From Flavobacteriales bacterium 33_180_T64 (GTDB lineage Bacteria; Bacteroidota; Bacteroidia; Flavobacteriales; Flavobacteriaceae): a stretch of 64,000 nucleotides of DNA. Made by a program: the position numbers and the translations under genes. The DNA lies in assembly GCA_002162685.1 (NCBI GenBank), contig MAAQ01000022.1:1-64000 (forward strand), in the 5' to 3' direction. The notes under the pieces were generated by a model. The model worked only from the letters and a program-made list of their open reading frames with translations, searched no databases and was not told where the DNA came from. Within the stretch, counting starts at the first letter, position 1. The number at the start of each line of letters is the position of its first letter. Positions 27,142 to 36,126 of the stretch are shown here, in pieces.

Positions 27142-27294
27142 TAATATAATGATAAAATTGACCTCAACAAAAAACATACATTTCAAAAAATAGTGCAATT
27201 TATTGCGAATTACGCAGCTATTCACCTGTTTAATACCTATTAAAGCTATATCAAACATTAAAACTATAACGTTGTAACACGTTAAAAAAGTGAA

Positions 27295-27316
27295 TTGTAT
27301 AGGTGTTGTATAGGTG
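27295..27316 (+). repeat. Perfect 11-bp tandem repeat (TTGTATAGGTG twice)
   Basis: Two identical copies of TTGTATAGGTG abut exactly (27295-27305 and 27306-27316), so the repeat unit equals one turn of DNA. It lies 22 bp beyond the stop codon of the SusR-like regulator and about 285 bp upstream of the operon start. This geometry suits side-by-side binding of a dimeric LuxR-type protein. Confidence 0.55.
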
Positions 27317-27337
27317 GAATAGGAGAATGTATGGTCG

Positions 27338-30145
27338 TTAAATTTCCAAAATGTAATTCGTTAAACTAGATTCGTGTGGTAAGTCCATTTTTTTACGAAG
27401 TCTATAACGTTTAACCTCGACACTTCTAGAAGAAATATTTAGCAATGGTGCGATCTCTTTTGATGATAGATTTAACCTTAGATAAGCACAAAGTCTTAAA
27501 TCGTTTGGTGTTAATTTTGGGTGCTTAGCTTTTACTTTTTTCAGAAAGTCTTTATCAGCATTATTAAATGCTTCTTGAAAGAATTTCCAGTCATCAGTAT
27601 TATTTAAGTTTTTATCAATAATCTTAATAACTGGTTTAAGTTCATTATTTTGATTAACATTCTTTAATTCTTCTTTAATACTATTTAAGAATTCATTTTT
27701 CTTAATAAGGCTCATCGTAGAAATTGCTAACTCACGACTTTTATTATCAACATCTTTTTTAAGCTGTTCATTTCTTAAAGTCATTAACTCTTGGTCATTT
27801 TCTAATTGCCTGAGTTCTAACTCTCTTTCGGCATCAAATAGTAGTTTTTCTTCTTGTCGTTTATACTTTCTTTTATAAATAGTATGCATAAGGAATGAAA
27901 AAAGAAGCACTGTTAGTATATATATAAAAACCATAAGATTTGAGATATACCAAGGTTTATCAATCTTAAATGAATATGCTACAACATTATTTGTTATTTG
28001 GCTACCTACTCTACCACGAACACTTAAGGTATAATCACCATGAGATAAATTTTTAAATAACTCTGTTGAAGATTTAGACCATTCACTCCATTTATCATAA
28101 CTTCCTTCTAGTTTATATTGATATTCAGCCTCTAAATATTTATCAAATTCTGCTATGCTGTATGTGATTTCAAAATTATTATTCTTATTATGAAATTCTT
28201 CTGAAGCGGAAGGCTCTAAAATTCTTTTTTCAGAATCGATTCCGAAATTATATATGGAATTAATTTCAATAGTATAAGATTGGTTTTTCATCTTATCAAG
28301 ATCAATAATAATATAACCAGATGACGTTCCTAAGAGGTGTTTTTGGTTTTCAATTGGAGAAATATTTTCATACCCAGTGACACTTTTTCGCAAATTACTA
28401 GACAAAGGAATTGTATTAATTTTTGGAATATCGCTTAATATGCCTGGAGAAATGTATTTAATATTTCTAACAGAAAAACTCCAAAGTTTGTTTGGAGTAT
28501 TCACTAGCTTTCCTGATACATAATTTAATGAATCATAAGCTTGACTTAAAATAGTATCTTTTTTAAACGCATTTATTACTGTATCGTAAGCATAAATACC
28601 CTCTTTATAAGCGTATAATATTTTAGAGTCATATTTTAACAAACTTGAATGCAAACCTTTTTTTACAGAGTTTTCTTTGCTTGCCTTTAATACTTTGCTA
28701 TATGTATTATCTATATCTAATTTAAAAACACCTTTATACTCATGACTAACAAAAACTTGATTTTCGTCAATTATTTCAAAAAACTTAGAAGATATATTGA
28801 ATCCTTCAATTTTATTTCTCAAGGACCAACTATCATTCGATTTCTCTAAAACACTTAAACCATTATAATTACCTTGAAGTAGTAAATTTTTATTATCAGG
28901 GATTTGCTTAATTCCCCAAGTTCCTTCAATACTAGAAATCTGTTGAGCATTTTTACCATTAATAACAAAGGTTCCTAAATCATGCCCACAAAAAAGCGTA
29001 GAATTATAAACTTCCAAACACCACACTTGTCCTTTAGTACCTTCGACAAACTCAAATTCATTATTAGAATTCATAGCCCTAACAAACAAACCTTGATTAG
29101 TTCCTATATAAAGCATATCATTATACACTTTTGATGTATGAACAGCTCCTAAGTGCCCCATTTTATCATCATATTCCTTAAATGGAGACGAACTATTAAT
29201 ACAATTGACACCATTATCTAATCCTAACCAAATATTTTCGTCTGCATCTTCAAAAACTGAAAGCACAGTATTATTAGACAAGCCATTATTTTGGTTGAGT
29301 ACATAATCTATTTCTCCATCAATTGTAATATTAATAATACCTTTAGAAATTGTACCAATAGCAAAACTACCATCTTTAAGCCTAATACTACTATATACGG
29401 TTAAACTAGAAAGAATTTCATTCGCAGGAATATCCCATTTAGAAAGCAATCCATTATTAAAAACGAAAAATCCTTTTTGGTTTGTTTGAATAATTAAATG
29501 CCTATCAATATTAAATATATTAATGATTCTATTAGACTTCAAAACCTCATCATCAGAAAATAATATTTCTTTACCATTTTCAATTTTAAAAACACCTTGA
29601 TTTAACCTTTGAAAATATATCGTATTATCAACTTTAATCATTTTAGTTAAAGTTGTTTCAGAATCTATAATATGGAATAATTTTGTGGTTGTACTATAGC
29701 TATAAATTCTATTTAAAGACTGAAATACAATAAACCCATCTAGTGCGATAATATTCCAAATCTGTTCGTCTTCAATCATAGAAGATTGTAGGTTTTTGGA
29801 TAGCGACGTATATATTAATTCATTAAAGTTGTTACGTTCCCAATACCCAAATTCCATATAACACCCTGTATAAATACGATTCCCTACGGTTTTAACAGAT
29901 CGTAATATAGTTTGATTAGGAGTCGCATATAACTTCCATAATGCGCCATTAAATTCTAATAATCCAATATTATTAGCAACATAAATATACTTGCTGTCAG
30001 ATTGAGAGATAGCCCAATTTTGATTTTCGGCTTTGTATATTTCAGGAGTAAAAACTTGAATTGGAGAAATCTCTTGCGCAGTAGAGGTTAAGCTAATCAA
30101 TAGACAAACAAATAAGTTAAATAGCTTTATTTTTTTATAGCGCAT
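27338..30145 (-). CDS. SusR-like membrane-spanning regulator (propeller, Y_Y_Y, LuxR-type HTH)
   Basis: A 935-aa one-component sensor. A signal segment is followed by a periplasmic beta-propeller of two-component-regulator (Reg_prop) repeats at about 25-640 (GLSNNTVLSVFEDADENIWLGL split over blades), a Y_Y_Y domain at about 670-735 (YKLEGSYDKWSEW, LSHGDYTLSVRGR), one transmembrane helix near 745-768, a charged coiled coil to about 830 and a LuxR-type helix-turn-helix in the last 60 residues (LNLSSKEIAPLLNISSRSVEVKRYRLRKKM). There is no histidine kinase or receiver domain, so signal passes directly from periplasm to DNA, as proposed for SusR. Placement directly upstream of the glucan operon makes it the prime regulator candidate, sensing beta-glucan oligosaccharides by inference. 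Confidence 0.88.
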   Translation of the reverse strand: MRYKKIKLFNLFVCLLISLTSTAQEISPIQVFTPEIYKAENQNWAISQSDSKYIYVANNIGLLEFNGALWKLYATPNQTILRSVKTVGNRIYTGCYMEFGYWERNNFNELIYTSLSKNLQSSMIEDEQIWNIIALDGFIVFQSLNRIYSYSTTTKLFHIIDSETTLTKMIKVDNTIYFQRLNQGVFKIENGKEILFSDDEVLKSNRIINIFNIDRHLIIQTNQKGFFVFNNGLLSKWDIPANEILSSLTVYSSIRLKDGSFAIGTISKGIINITIDGEIDYVLNQNNGLSNNTVLSVFEDADENIWLGLDNGVNCINSSSPFKEYDDKMGHLGAVHTSKVYNDMLYIGTNQGLFVRAMNSNNEFEFVEGTKGQVWCLEVYNSTLFCGHDLGTFVINGKNAQQISSIEGTWGIKQIPDNKNLLLQGNYNGLSVLEKSNDSWSLRNKIEGFNISSKFFEIIDENQVFVSHEYKGVFKLDIDNTYSKVLKASKENSVKKGLHSSLLKYDSKILYAYKEGIYAYDTVINAFKKDTILSQAYDSLNYVSGKLVNTPNKLWSFSVRNIKYISPGILSDIPKINTIPLSSNLRKSVTGYENISPIENQKHLLGTSSGYIIIDLDKMKNQSYTIEINSIYNFGIDSEKRILEPSASEEFHNKNNNFEITYSIAEFDKYLEAEYQYKLEGSYDKWSEWSKSSTELFKNLSHGDYTLSVRGRVGSQITNNVVAYSFKIDKPWYISNLMVFIYILTVLLFSFLMHTIYKRKYKRQEEKLLFDAERELELRQLENDQELMTLRNEQLKKDVDNKSRELAISTMSLIKKNEFLNSIKEELKNVNQNNELKPVIKIIDKNLNNTDDWKFFQEAFNNADKDFLKKVKAKHPKLTPNDLRLCAYLRLNLSSKEIAPLLNISSRSVEVKRYRLRKKMDLPHESSLTNYILEI

Positions 30146-30256
30146 AGCGTTAATTGTTTATAGAAATCGATTAAGTTAACAAGAGATTAGTTCTACAAAA
30201 TAATACTTAAATTACAGATTACAAAACTTGTATTAACATGTCGTTTATAATTACAA

Positions 30257-31141
30257 TTAACGCTTAAACTCCAAACGCTTGGTTTGAATCACTTTAGAAT
30301 CTATCACTGTACTATTAATAAAAGTCATAATTTCATCTAACTCGTCAAATGCGATAGCGGCCACTTCATGCTGCCCGCCTTCAACTTGAAATAAATAGTA
30401 GGAAGATTTTAATTTTTCCAATTGTTTGAAAACAACTTCGGAACCATTTAGAATTAAAAATCCCTTATCATTGTTGTTACAAAAATGATGAGGAGCCTTG
30501 GCATAAGGCACAATGTTATCGTCTGTACCATGAAACAAAATTGTTGGTACTGCATTATCATTTGTAATATAAGATTCATCTACTAATGCTCCTGCAAAAG
30601 ACACTACTCCTGCATACTTTATAAGATCATAATCTGAAGTGTCTTCTATAAAATAATCTTTCATATACACAGCACTTAAGACAGCTTCAGCACCAGCACT
30701 ACTACCTCCTGCTATGATTTTTGTTGTATCAATATGAAATGCATTACTATTATTTATAATATAATTTGTTGCATCAAGAAAATCTTCAGCAGCATTTGCA
30801 AAAGTGAATAATTTTTGTTCTTTTGAACACTTACAACCAAATCCTGTTTTTGCTCCTTTTCTGAGTAATCGATAAGAAATAGAGACACCAACAAATCTTT
30901 TGGTGGTTAAATAATTCATTAATTGCTGTTCGTCTTGCCCGTTTTTTGATCCTCCAGAAAATCCTCCTCCATGCATCCAAATTAAAACAGGAAGCTTTTC
31001 ATTTGGCTGTATATCATCTGGTGCATACACATCTAATTTTAAAGAATCTGTATTTTTAACAGCATAGGTATATGTATTTACATGTTGCGCTGAAGAAAAA
31101 AAAGAAACAACAAAAAAAGAAATTAAAAATTGATATTTCAT
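30257..31141 (-). CDS. Secreted alpha/beta-hydrolase (carboxylesterase-like)
   Basis: A 294-aa alpha/beta-hydrolase with a signal peptide ending FFSSAQ. The oxyanion-hole motif HGGGFSGG is at residues 57-64 and the nucleophile elbow GGSSAG at 145-150 (Ser148). The acid is probably in HGTDDNIVPY, and the His in GGQHEVA near 258. This is the pattern of the HSL/carboxylesterase group. An unusual CKCS pair near 103-106 might form a disulfide or bind metal. Substrate is unknown; deacylation of glycans would fit the neighbourhood but is unsupported. It lies 111 bp upstream of the SusR-like gene on the same strand and may be its own unit. Confidence 0.85.
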   Translation of the reverse strand: MKYQFLISFFVVSFFSSAQHVNTYTYAVKNTDSLKLDVYAPDDIQPNEKLPVLIWMHGGGFSGGSKNGQDEQQLMNYLTTKRFVGVSISYRLLRKGAKTGFGCKCSKEQKLFTFANAAEDFLDATNYIINNSNAFHIDTTKIIAGGSSAGAEAVLSAVYMKDYFIEDTSDYDLIKYAGVVSFAGALVDESYITNDNAVPTILFHGTDDNIVPYAKAPHHFCNNNDKGFLILNGSEVVFKQLEKLKSSYYLFQVEGGQHEVAAIAFDELDEIMTFINSTVIDSKVIQTKRLEFKR

Positions 31142-31333
31142 GTTTAAAATACGTAGAAATTTAAAGTCAAACCAATAGAGGTTGTACTAAGATTAATTAG
31201 AATTAATAGTCTATTAGACAAAAATACTATAAAACCATTACAAAAAATCTTATGTAATTAATTAAACATTCATAAAACTATAGCTATTACTAACACAAAA
31301 GCTTACTATTTATATCAATCTCAAAAAAAAGCT

Positions 31334-32428
31334 TTATAATTTATATGTCCCAGTTTCTACTTCAGTAATAATTTGATTAAGTCTATTATGAAATCTTTCT
31401 GGGGCAGATTTCAACACTTTTTTTATATCCGTTATAGCCAATTTAATATCTCCTAAAAAGTAACGACTAAGGCCTCTATTTAGTAGTAAAGACCAAGAGT
31501 CTGGATAGTCTTTTAATTTTGCTCTATTGTACTCATAAGCATCTTGATAAAACTCATTTCTCAACAAGAAGGCTCCAAAATCATACGCTTCATAGGCAGT
31601 AACGTATAAATCTGCGGCATCATTTTTAGCAACATCTAATTCATCAGCTCTATTTAATTTTTTAAGAATTTTTATTTTAGTCCCTAAATTCGTTAAATTT
31701 TTATTGGCTGCGAACCCACTATAACCTCCATTTACAGATCGATTTGCCCATTCTAATGCTTCTTCTAAATTTGTGTTGTGATTTAAACACCAATTCGCAG
31801 CATCATTCCAAGCCTGCCAATGATAGGTATTAATACCCCTAAGTTCGCTTCTAAAACTTTCAACAACTGTCATGTTTAAATCAACTTCAACTTTAAAAGG
31901 AATACGTTGTTGTCCCCATTCTAAACCAATAATTAATGTGTTTTCTGTTCTGTCTAAGAATTCAAAATCTAATTGTTCAGAAAAAGGAGAGCTTACAGAA
32001 TTAACATCTACACGTAAAGAAACATCTTTTTCAACATCTAGATAATAGCTTCCCCATTGATTGTTATGATGTGCAAACAATAATGTAAACGTATTTCCTT
32101 TGGGAATGATATGAAATCCATATTTCCCTGCCTTTAATAGTTGTCCTTCAATTAAAACATCAGTACTAAACTCAATTGTAGTATTCATATTAGCACCTGC
32201 TCTCCAAGGGATTGGGTTACCCTCTTGAGGTATTACTCTTGCATTGTTCCAAACATCTCTGCCTCTTACGGCTGGACTACTATAATTAATTGTGATATTA
32301 GTAACCCCTAATTTCTGACTTTCGTTAACTTCAGAACTCGATTGAGGAATATTTAAAGTATGAAACTGTGCAAAAGCAACAAACGTAACTAATACTAAAA
32401 CTGATGTTGTGTAATACTTCTTTAACAT
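31334..32428 (-). CDS. DUF2911 protein with C-terminal TPR-like region
   Basis: A 364-aa exported protein (signal peptide ending FVAFAQ). Residues 25-190 form the DUF2911 domain (NITINYSSPAVRGRDVWNN, PWRAGANMNTTIEFST, LKAGKYGFHIIPKGN). The rest (about 200-364) is helical with TPR-like repeats (WSLLLNRGLSRYFLGDIKLAITDIKKVL). DUF2911 proteins are frequent in Bacteroidetes; their function is not established. A second, shorter member is in the metal-efflux operon at 36.1 kb. The gene is divergent from the membrane AraC regulator, with 150 bp between the starts. Confidence 0.87.
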   Translation of the reverse strand: MLKKYYTTSVLVLVTFVAFAQFHTLNIPQSSSEVNESQKLGVTNITINYSSPAVRGRDVWNNARVIPQEGNPIPWRAGANMNTTIEFSTDVLIEGQLLKAGKYGFHIIPKGNTFTLLFAHHNNQWGSYYLDVEKDVSLRVDVNSVSSPFSEQLDFEFLDRTENTLIIGLEWGQQRIPFKVEVDLNMTVVESFRSELRGINTYHWQAWNDAANWCLNHNTNLEEALEWANRSVNGGYSGFAANKNLTNLGTKIKILKKLNRADELDVAKNDAADLYVTAYEAYDFGAFLLRNEFYQDAYEYNRAKLKDYPDSWSLLLNRGLSRYFLGDIKLAITDIKKVLKSAPERFHNRLNQIITEVETGTYKL

Positions 32429-32554
32429 TTTGTATCTTTTTAATTGATTATTATAGACAAAACTAGCCTCCTAATAGCAATATAGTCTCCTAATTCTTGA
32501 AATGTGGAGAAGGATTTAAGAGCATTTTAACACCTAGGGAATTTGTTTATTATC

Positions 32555-32562
32555 TATTTTTG
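32555..32562 (+). promoter_or_regulatory. Possible -7 box TATTTTTG of the AraC gene
   Basis: Matches the Bacteroidetes TAnnTTTG consensus, 17 bp upstream of the ATG at 32579. No TTTG -33 element is found at the usual 19-21 bp spacing. If real, it lies inside any longer reading frame and supports the ATG start. Confidence 0.35.
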
Positions 32563-32578
32563 TAAAAACAGCTTTGTA

Positions 32579-33577
32579 ATGAGTTTACCAATAGTTCTAA
32601 TTATTTTTTCAAGTATCTCTCTTGTCACTTGTGTTTTTATGATTACCTATTTTATAATTATAAAACAAGAGCACAAACTTATAGACTTGAGTCTCGGATT
32701 ATTATTTTTAGCAATTGCATTAAGAATTTTAAAATCTGTTTTCTATTATGTATTTGATGGCGTTTCTGCTATTGGTGTTGCGTTTGGCTTTTTAGGATTT
32801 GCAGCTATTGGGCCACTTCTTTATTTTTACTTTAAACTCTCCAAAAATCGATCTTATACGTTAAAACTAAAAGATATAACTCACTTTATATTTGCACTAT
32901 TTGGATTTACAATTATAGCTACTTTAGACCTTTATCATGCTGACTTTTATTTAGCAGCAAAGGTTCAATTCTCAAGTTATTTAGTATACATTGGATATTC
33001 CTATATTTTTGTTAAAGAAGATGATAAGCCCAGTAAATGGCATCATTCCCTTTTCTATGCTATGTTATGTTTGTTGGCTGTGCTATTTTATCAGTTTTAT
33101 GTAGGCAATATGATCTCCTATACTATTGGTACAGCAATGGCTTCTTTAATTATTTATGTCTTATTTTTTATAGCGCTTAAAACACCTTCTGTACTAAAGA
33201 AAACTAAATCAGATAAACTTTCTGGAGGTTTATTAGATAAAATTAAAAACGCTATTGAAATAGATAAAATTTATACACAACCTGCTATAACGCTATCACA
33301 GTTTTCTGAAACCATAAACACACCGACATATTTAGTATCTAAAGCAACCAAATCAATTTATAAGAAAACGTTCCCAGAGGTTATTAATAGCTTTAGAATT
33401 AAAGACATCCAAAAGAAATTAGCACTGCCAGAGCATACCAACGATAAAATTGAAGACCTCGCTTATGATGTAGGCTTCAACTCCTCTTCAGCTTTTTATA
33501 ACGCGTTTAAAAAAGAAACATCTATGTCTCCAAGAGCTTATCAAAAAATTGCTCATGATAGATTATATACACATTAA
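32579..33577 (+). CDS. Membrane-bound AraC-family transcriptional regulator
   Basis: About 332 aa from the ATG at 32579. A longer frame begins with a TTG at 32543, but its extra 12 codons overlap a TAnnTTTG-like promoter box, so I prefer the ATG (MSLPIVLIIFSS). The N-terminal 215 residues hold about seven membrane helices. The C-terminal 100 residues are an AraC/XylS DNA-binding domain with the second helix-turn-helix clearest (IEDLAYDVGFNSSSAFYNAFKKETSMSPRAYQK). This layout is typical of flavobacterial integral-membrane AraC regulators with unknown signals. It is the only plus-strand gene between 1 and 46 kb. Targets may be the divergent DUF2911/TPR gene or the metal operon that ends 83 bp downstream. 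Confidence 0.88.
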   Translation: MSLPIVLIIFSSISLVTCVFMITYFIIIKQEHKLIDLSLGLLFLAIALRILKSVFYYVFDGVSAIGVAFGFLGFAAIGPLLYFYFKLSKNRSYTLKLKDITHFIFALFGFTIIATLDLYHADFYLAAKVQFSSYLVYIGYSYIFVKEDDKPSKWHHSLFYAMLCLLAVLFYQFYVGNMISYTIGTAMASLIIYVLFFIALKTPSVLKKTKSDKLSGGLLDKIKNAIEIDKIYTQPAITLSQFSETINTPTYLVSKATKSIYKKTFPEVINSFRIKDIQKKLALPEHTNDKIEDLAYDVGFNSSSAFYNAFKKETSMSPRAYQKIAHDRLYTH

Positions 33578-33660
33578 GATATGATTGCTTAACAACACAC
33601 AACATAAAGTTGATTACTCACAAATAATCTAATCAATAGAAGACTAAAATATTTCAAGAA

Positions 33661-35412
33661 CTATTCTATCGTTTGCTTTACACTTCCACAAGTTAACATC
33701 GCATTACCAAAGTATGGGTTAATTACTTTTTCCTCTCTGCTTAACCAATATGCACCATTATTATTATCTGCCATAGGACAAAATTGACTATACACTTTTT
33801 CATTTATTCCAAAGGTTTCAACAGCACTAATTAAATCCATCGACAAATGCTTAAAGTAATCCCTATGCAACTTTATATCAGGTGTTTTTGAAATAGAATT
33901 AACCGAATATTTAATCCCCTTTTCAAATGCCATCCATTTATTATGAGCCTCAAGATTATCTAATAATTTCATTTCGACTTTGCCTAAACTATTAAGCATA
34001 GCATCTGCATACTTTATTACTGATTTAGGATCATCTTTCACTAAGGCATCTTTTAATTCGATATAATTATTGAACACCATTTTTAACTGCTCTTGAAATT
34101 TGGCAGCTACTATTACTCTTTTACTTTCAGTCGTCTTTAATATTTCCATTCCAAAATGTCCTTCATGTCCTGTCATTGTTTTGCTGCCAGTTTTATTCAT
34201 CATAGATTTTTTACCTTGTAATTGTGCAGATGCATCTACTGTAAATGTCCCATTGGTTACAATTTCGTCTCCCTTTTTGAGTCCTTCAAGAACTTCATAT
34301 TGTTCTTCTAATTGTTTTCCTAATGTTATTTCTTGCATTTCAAAAATTGGTTCATTAGGACTTGTTTTTAAATATACAACAGAGCGTTTTCCTGTCCATA
34401 ATACTGCTGACGAAGGAATCATTAAACGTTCCCCATTAAAAGATAGCGTATTTTCAACATATCCTTCTACAAACATGCCCGTTTTAAACTCGCGGTTTTT
34501 ATTATTTAAGACGACTCTAAGCTTAACCGTTCTTGTTGCTAAATTAAATGTAGGGTCGATAAAATCTACTTTATTTTTAAATTCCTTATTTGGATAAGCA
34601 TTAGTAATCACAGTAATATCTTGTCCTTTTTTGAATAATTCAATCTGATTTTCATAGACATCAAACAAGGCCCAAACTGTATTTAAGTTAGCGATTTTTA
34701 ATAAGGCTTGTCCTTGTTTCACATAATCGCCTTGCTCAACCAATTTCTCGGAAACTGTTCCTGAAACAGTTGCATATATAGGAACATTTTGTTTTACTAT
34801 TCCTGAAGCTTCTATTTGATTGATTTGGTTTTCAGAAATTTTCCAAAGTTTTAATTTATTCCGAACAGCTTTGTATAATGCAGGCTGTGATTCTTTTAAA
34901 GATGACGTCGTAATTAATTCTTGTTGCGCTGCAAATAATTCAGGAGAATAAATGGTTGCTAACAATTGTCCTTTTCGTACCTCTTCTCCTACAGAGTTAA
35001 TACTTAAACGCTCAATTCTTCCTGAAAAATAACTCGCTTGTACGACGTTAGCTTCTTCATTTTCTGAAACCTTTCCAGATAACTTAATAGCAGTATTTTT
35101 GTTTGTATTTTTTCCAACAAAAGAAGTTTGTATATTCGCTAATGCCATAGCGTTATTTGTTAGTTTAAATTCATTTGCATTAAGTCCGTCTGCACCAGAT
35201 TCGGCAGGAATTAAATCCATACCGCAAATTGGACAATCGCCAGCTTCAGGCAACATAATTTGTGGATGCATAGAACACGTCCACAGTTGATTTTTTTCGA
35301 TTGATTCTGCATGATTATGTTCTGCTTTTTCATTGATTGAATTTCCAAAAAACAACCAACCTAAAAGTAAACCAACTGCTAAAACCCCTGAATAGATTAT
35401 ATATTTTTTCAT
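33661..35412 (-). CDS. cusB: CusB-like RND efflux adaptor with heavy-metal-binding and DUF3347 domains
   Basis: A 583-aa periplasmic membrane-fusion protein. It has an N-terminal membrane anchor, a heavy-metal-binding YHS-like domain near 49-78 (WTCSMHPQIMLPEAGDCPIC plus GMDLIP), then the usual beta-barrel, lipoyl and hairpin region (VVQASYFSGRIERLSI, PIYATVSGTVSEKLVEQGDY, NTVWALFDVYENQIELFKKG). A DUF3347 domain makes up the last 150 residues, ending FCPMADNNNGAYWLSREE and TCGSVKQ. It should link the CusA-like pump to the CusC-like channel and deliver Cu(I)/Ag(I). The C-terminal domain is the same as the free DUF3347 protein encoded 4 kb upstream. It is the last gene of the operon. Confidence 0.9.
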   Translation of the reverse strand: MKKYIIYSGVLAVGLLLGWLFFGNSINEKAEHNHAESIEKNQLWTCSMHPQIMLPEAGDCPICGMDLIPAESGADGLNANEFKLTNNAMALANIQTSFVGKNTNKNTAIKLSGKVSENEEANVVQASYFSGRIERLSINSVGEEVRKGQLLATIYSPELFAAQQELITTSSLKESQPALYKAVRNKLKLWKISENQINQIEASGIVKQNVPIYATVSGTVSEKLVEQGDYVKQGQALLKIANLNTVWALFDVYENQIELFKKGQDITVITNAYPNKEFKNKVDFIDPTFNLATRTVKLRVVLNNKNREFKTGMFVEGYVENTLSFNGERLMIPSSAVLWTGKRSVVYLKTSPNEPIFEMQEITLGKQLEEQYEVLEGLKKGDEIVTNGTFTVDASAQLQGKKSMMNKTGSKTMTGHEGHFGMEILKTTESKRVIVAAKFQEQLKMVFNNYIELKDALVKDDPKSVIKYADAMLNSLGKVEMKLLDNLEAHNKWMAFEKGIKYSVNSISKTPDIKLHRDYFKHLSMDLISAVETFGINEKVYSQFCPMADNNNGAYWLSREEKVINPYFGNAMLTCGSVKQTIE

Positions 35413-35414
35413 TT

Positions 35415-36125
35415 CTATTTATTTTTTCTTTTTAATAATTTTCTAATTGATGGTGACGATGTAAACCCTAGTAAAAACCCACTTAATACAGTCATCAAAC
35501 CTAATAGAGAAAAGACTCTTAATACGATTGTATTAAAGTTATCTCTACCTTCATAATCCATTGTATGTGTCATCCATAGAAAATCAAACCAGCGCCAACT
35601 TCGATGTCTAACTGTTTGAAATTTTCCATCTTTAATAGACACATAAGCTTTAAGGGTTTCATCTGCTTGATAGGATATAACATAGGCAGGTAACAGCTTT
35701 TCTCTATATTCGTGATGCTTTCCCGTTTCATTAATCTGTTCAATAGTTTCTACTACTAAGCCACTCTTCATATTGAGTTTCGCTATATACAAAGCCTCTT
35801 TTTTGGTGATATTAGTTTTTAAACTTCCGTCAATGGCATTGTATAATTGCTTTTTGTTAATCCAATAATAGGGCGAATTATTAATGTCTCTCAATTCAAT
35901 AGTATTGATACCGCCAGAAACATTATACTGTGATGGACTAATGAGATTACTAAATGCTTTAGGCTGATACTCTAAATTTTTAAAATGATCTCCATGAATA
36001 TCGTCAATATCTGTCCAACTAAAGTATAAACCACTTATAGTCCAAAACAAAAATTGAATTCCTAAAAACAAACCTAAATAACGATGTGTTTTTCTAATTT
36101 TTAATGCTGTATGCCTGTTTATCAT
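35415..36125 (-). CDS. PepSY-type membrane protein
   Basis: A 236-aa protein with an N-terminal membrane helix after HRYLGLFLGIQFLFWTISGLY (split as the helix near 15-36), a periplasmic PepSY-like region (KEALYIAKLNMKSGLVVETIEQ near 115-140; AYVISYQADETLKAYVS) and a C-terminal helix (VLRVFSLLGLMTVLSGFLLG). Conserved His residues at helix ends (TAL.IRKTHRYLG, DFLWMTHTMDY) resemble those of PepSY-TM proteins linked to iron or copper redox at the membrane. The function is unproven. It is 1 bp from the upstream DUF2911 gene, firmly in the metal operon. Confidence 0.8.
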   Translation of the reverse strand: MINRHTALKIRKTHRYLGLFLGIQFLFWTISGLYFSWTDIDDIHGDHFKNLEYQPKAFSNLISPSQYNVSGGINTIELRDINNSPYYWINKKQLYNAIDGSLKTNITKKEALYIAKLNMKSGLVVETIEQINETGKHHEYREKLLPAYVISYQADETLKAYVSIKDGKFQTVRHRSWRWFDFLWMTHTMDYEGRDNFNTIVLRVFSLLGLMTVLSGFLLGFTSSPSIRKLLKRKNK

Positions 36126-36126
36126 C

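Larger units (their letters stand above)
27012..27337 (-). promoter_or_regulatory. Regulatory region upstream of the glucan operon
   Basis: 326 bp between the SusR-like sensor stop codon and the first operon gene, both on the minus strand. It is very AT-rich and holds no credible gene. It contains the 11-bp tandem repeat at 27295-27316, the palindrome at 27126-27141 and several isolated CCTAT sequences. I found no exact TAnnTTTG box in the leftward direction; TAAATTG at 27196-27202 is the closest. The size and repeats suggest regulated transcription starts here. Confidence 0.6.

Noticed and set aside
27049-27258. A 69-codon minus-strand frame in the operon regulatory region
   Set aside because: Composition is that of AT-rich non-coding DNA, it overlaps the palindromic regulatory site, and it resembles nothing known.
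34100-34597. 165-codon plus-strand frame inside the CusB-like gene
   Set aside because: Antisense shadow of a well-recognised gene; no family resemblance or start context.
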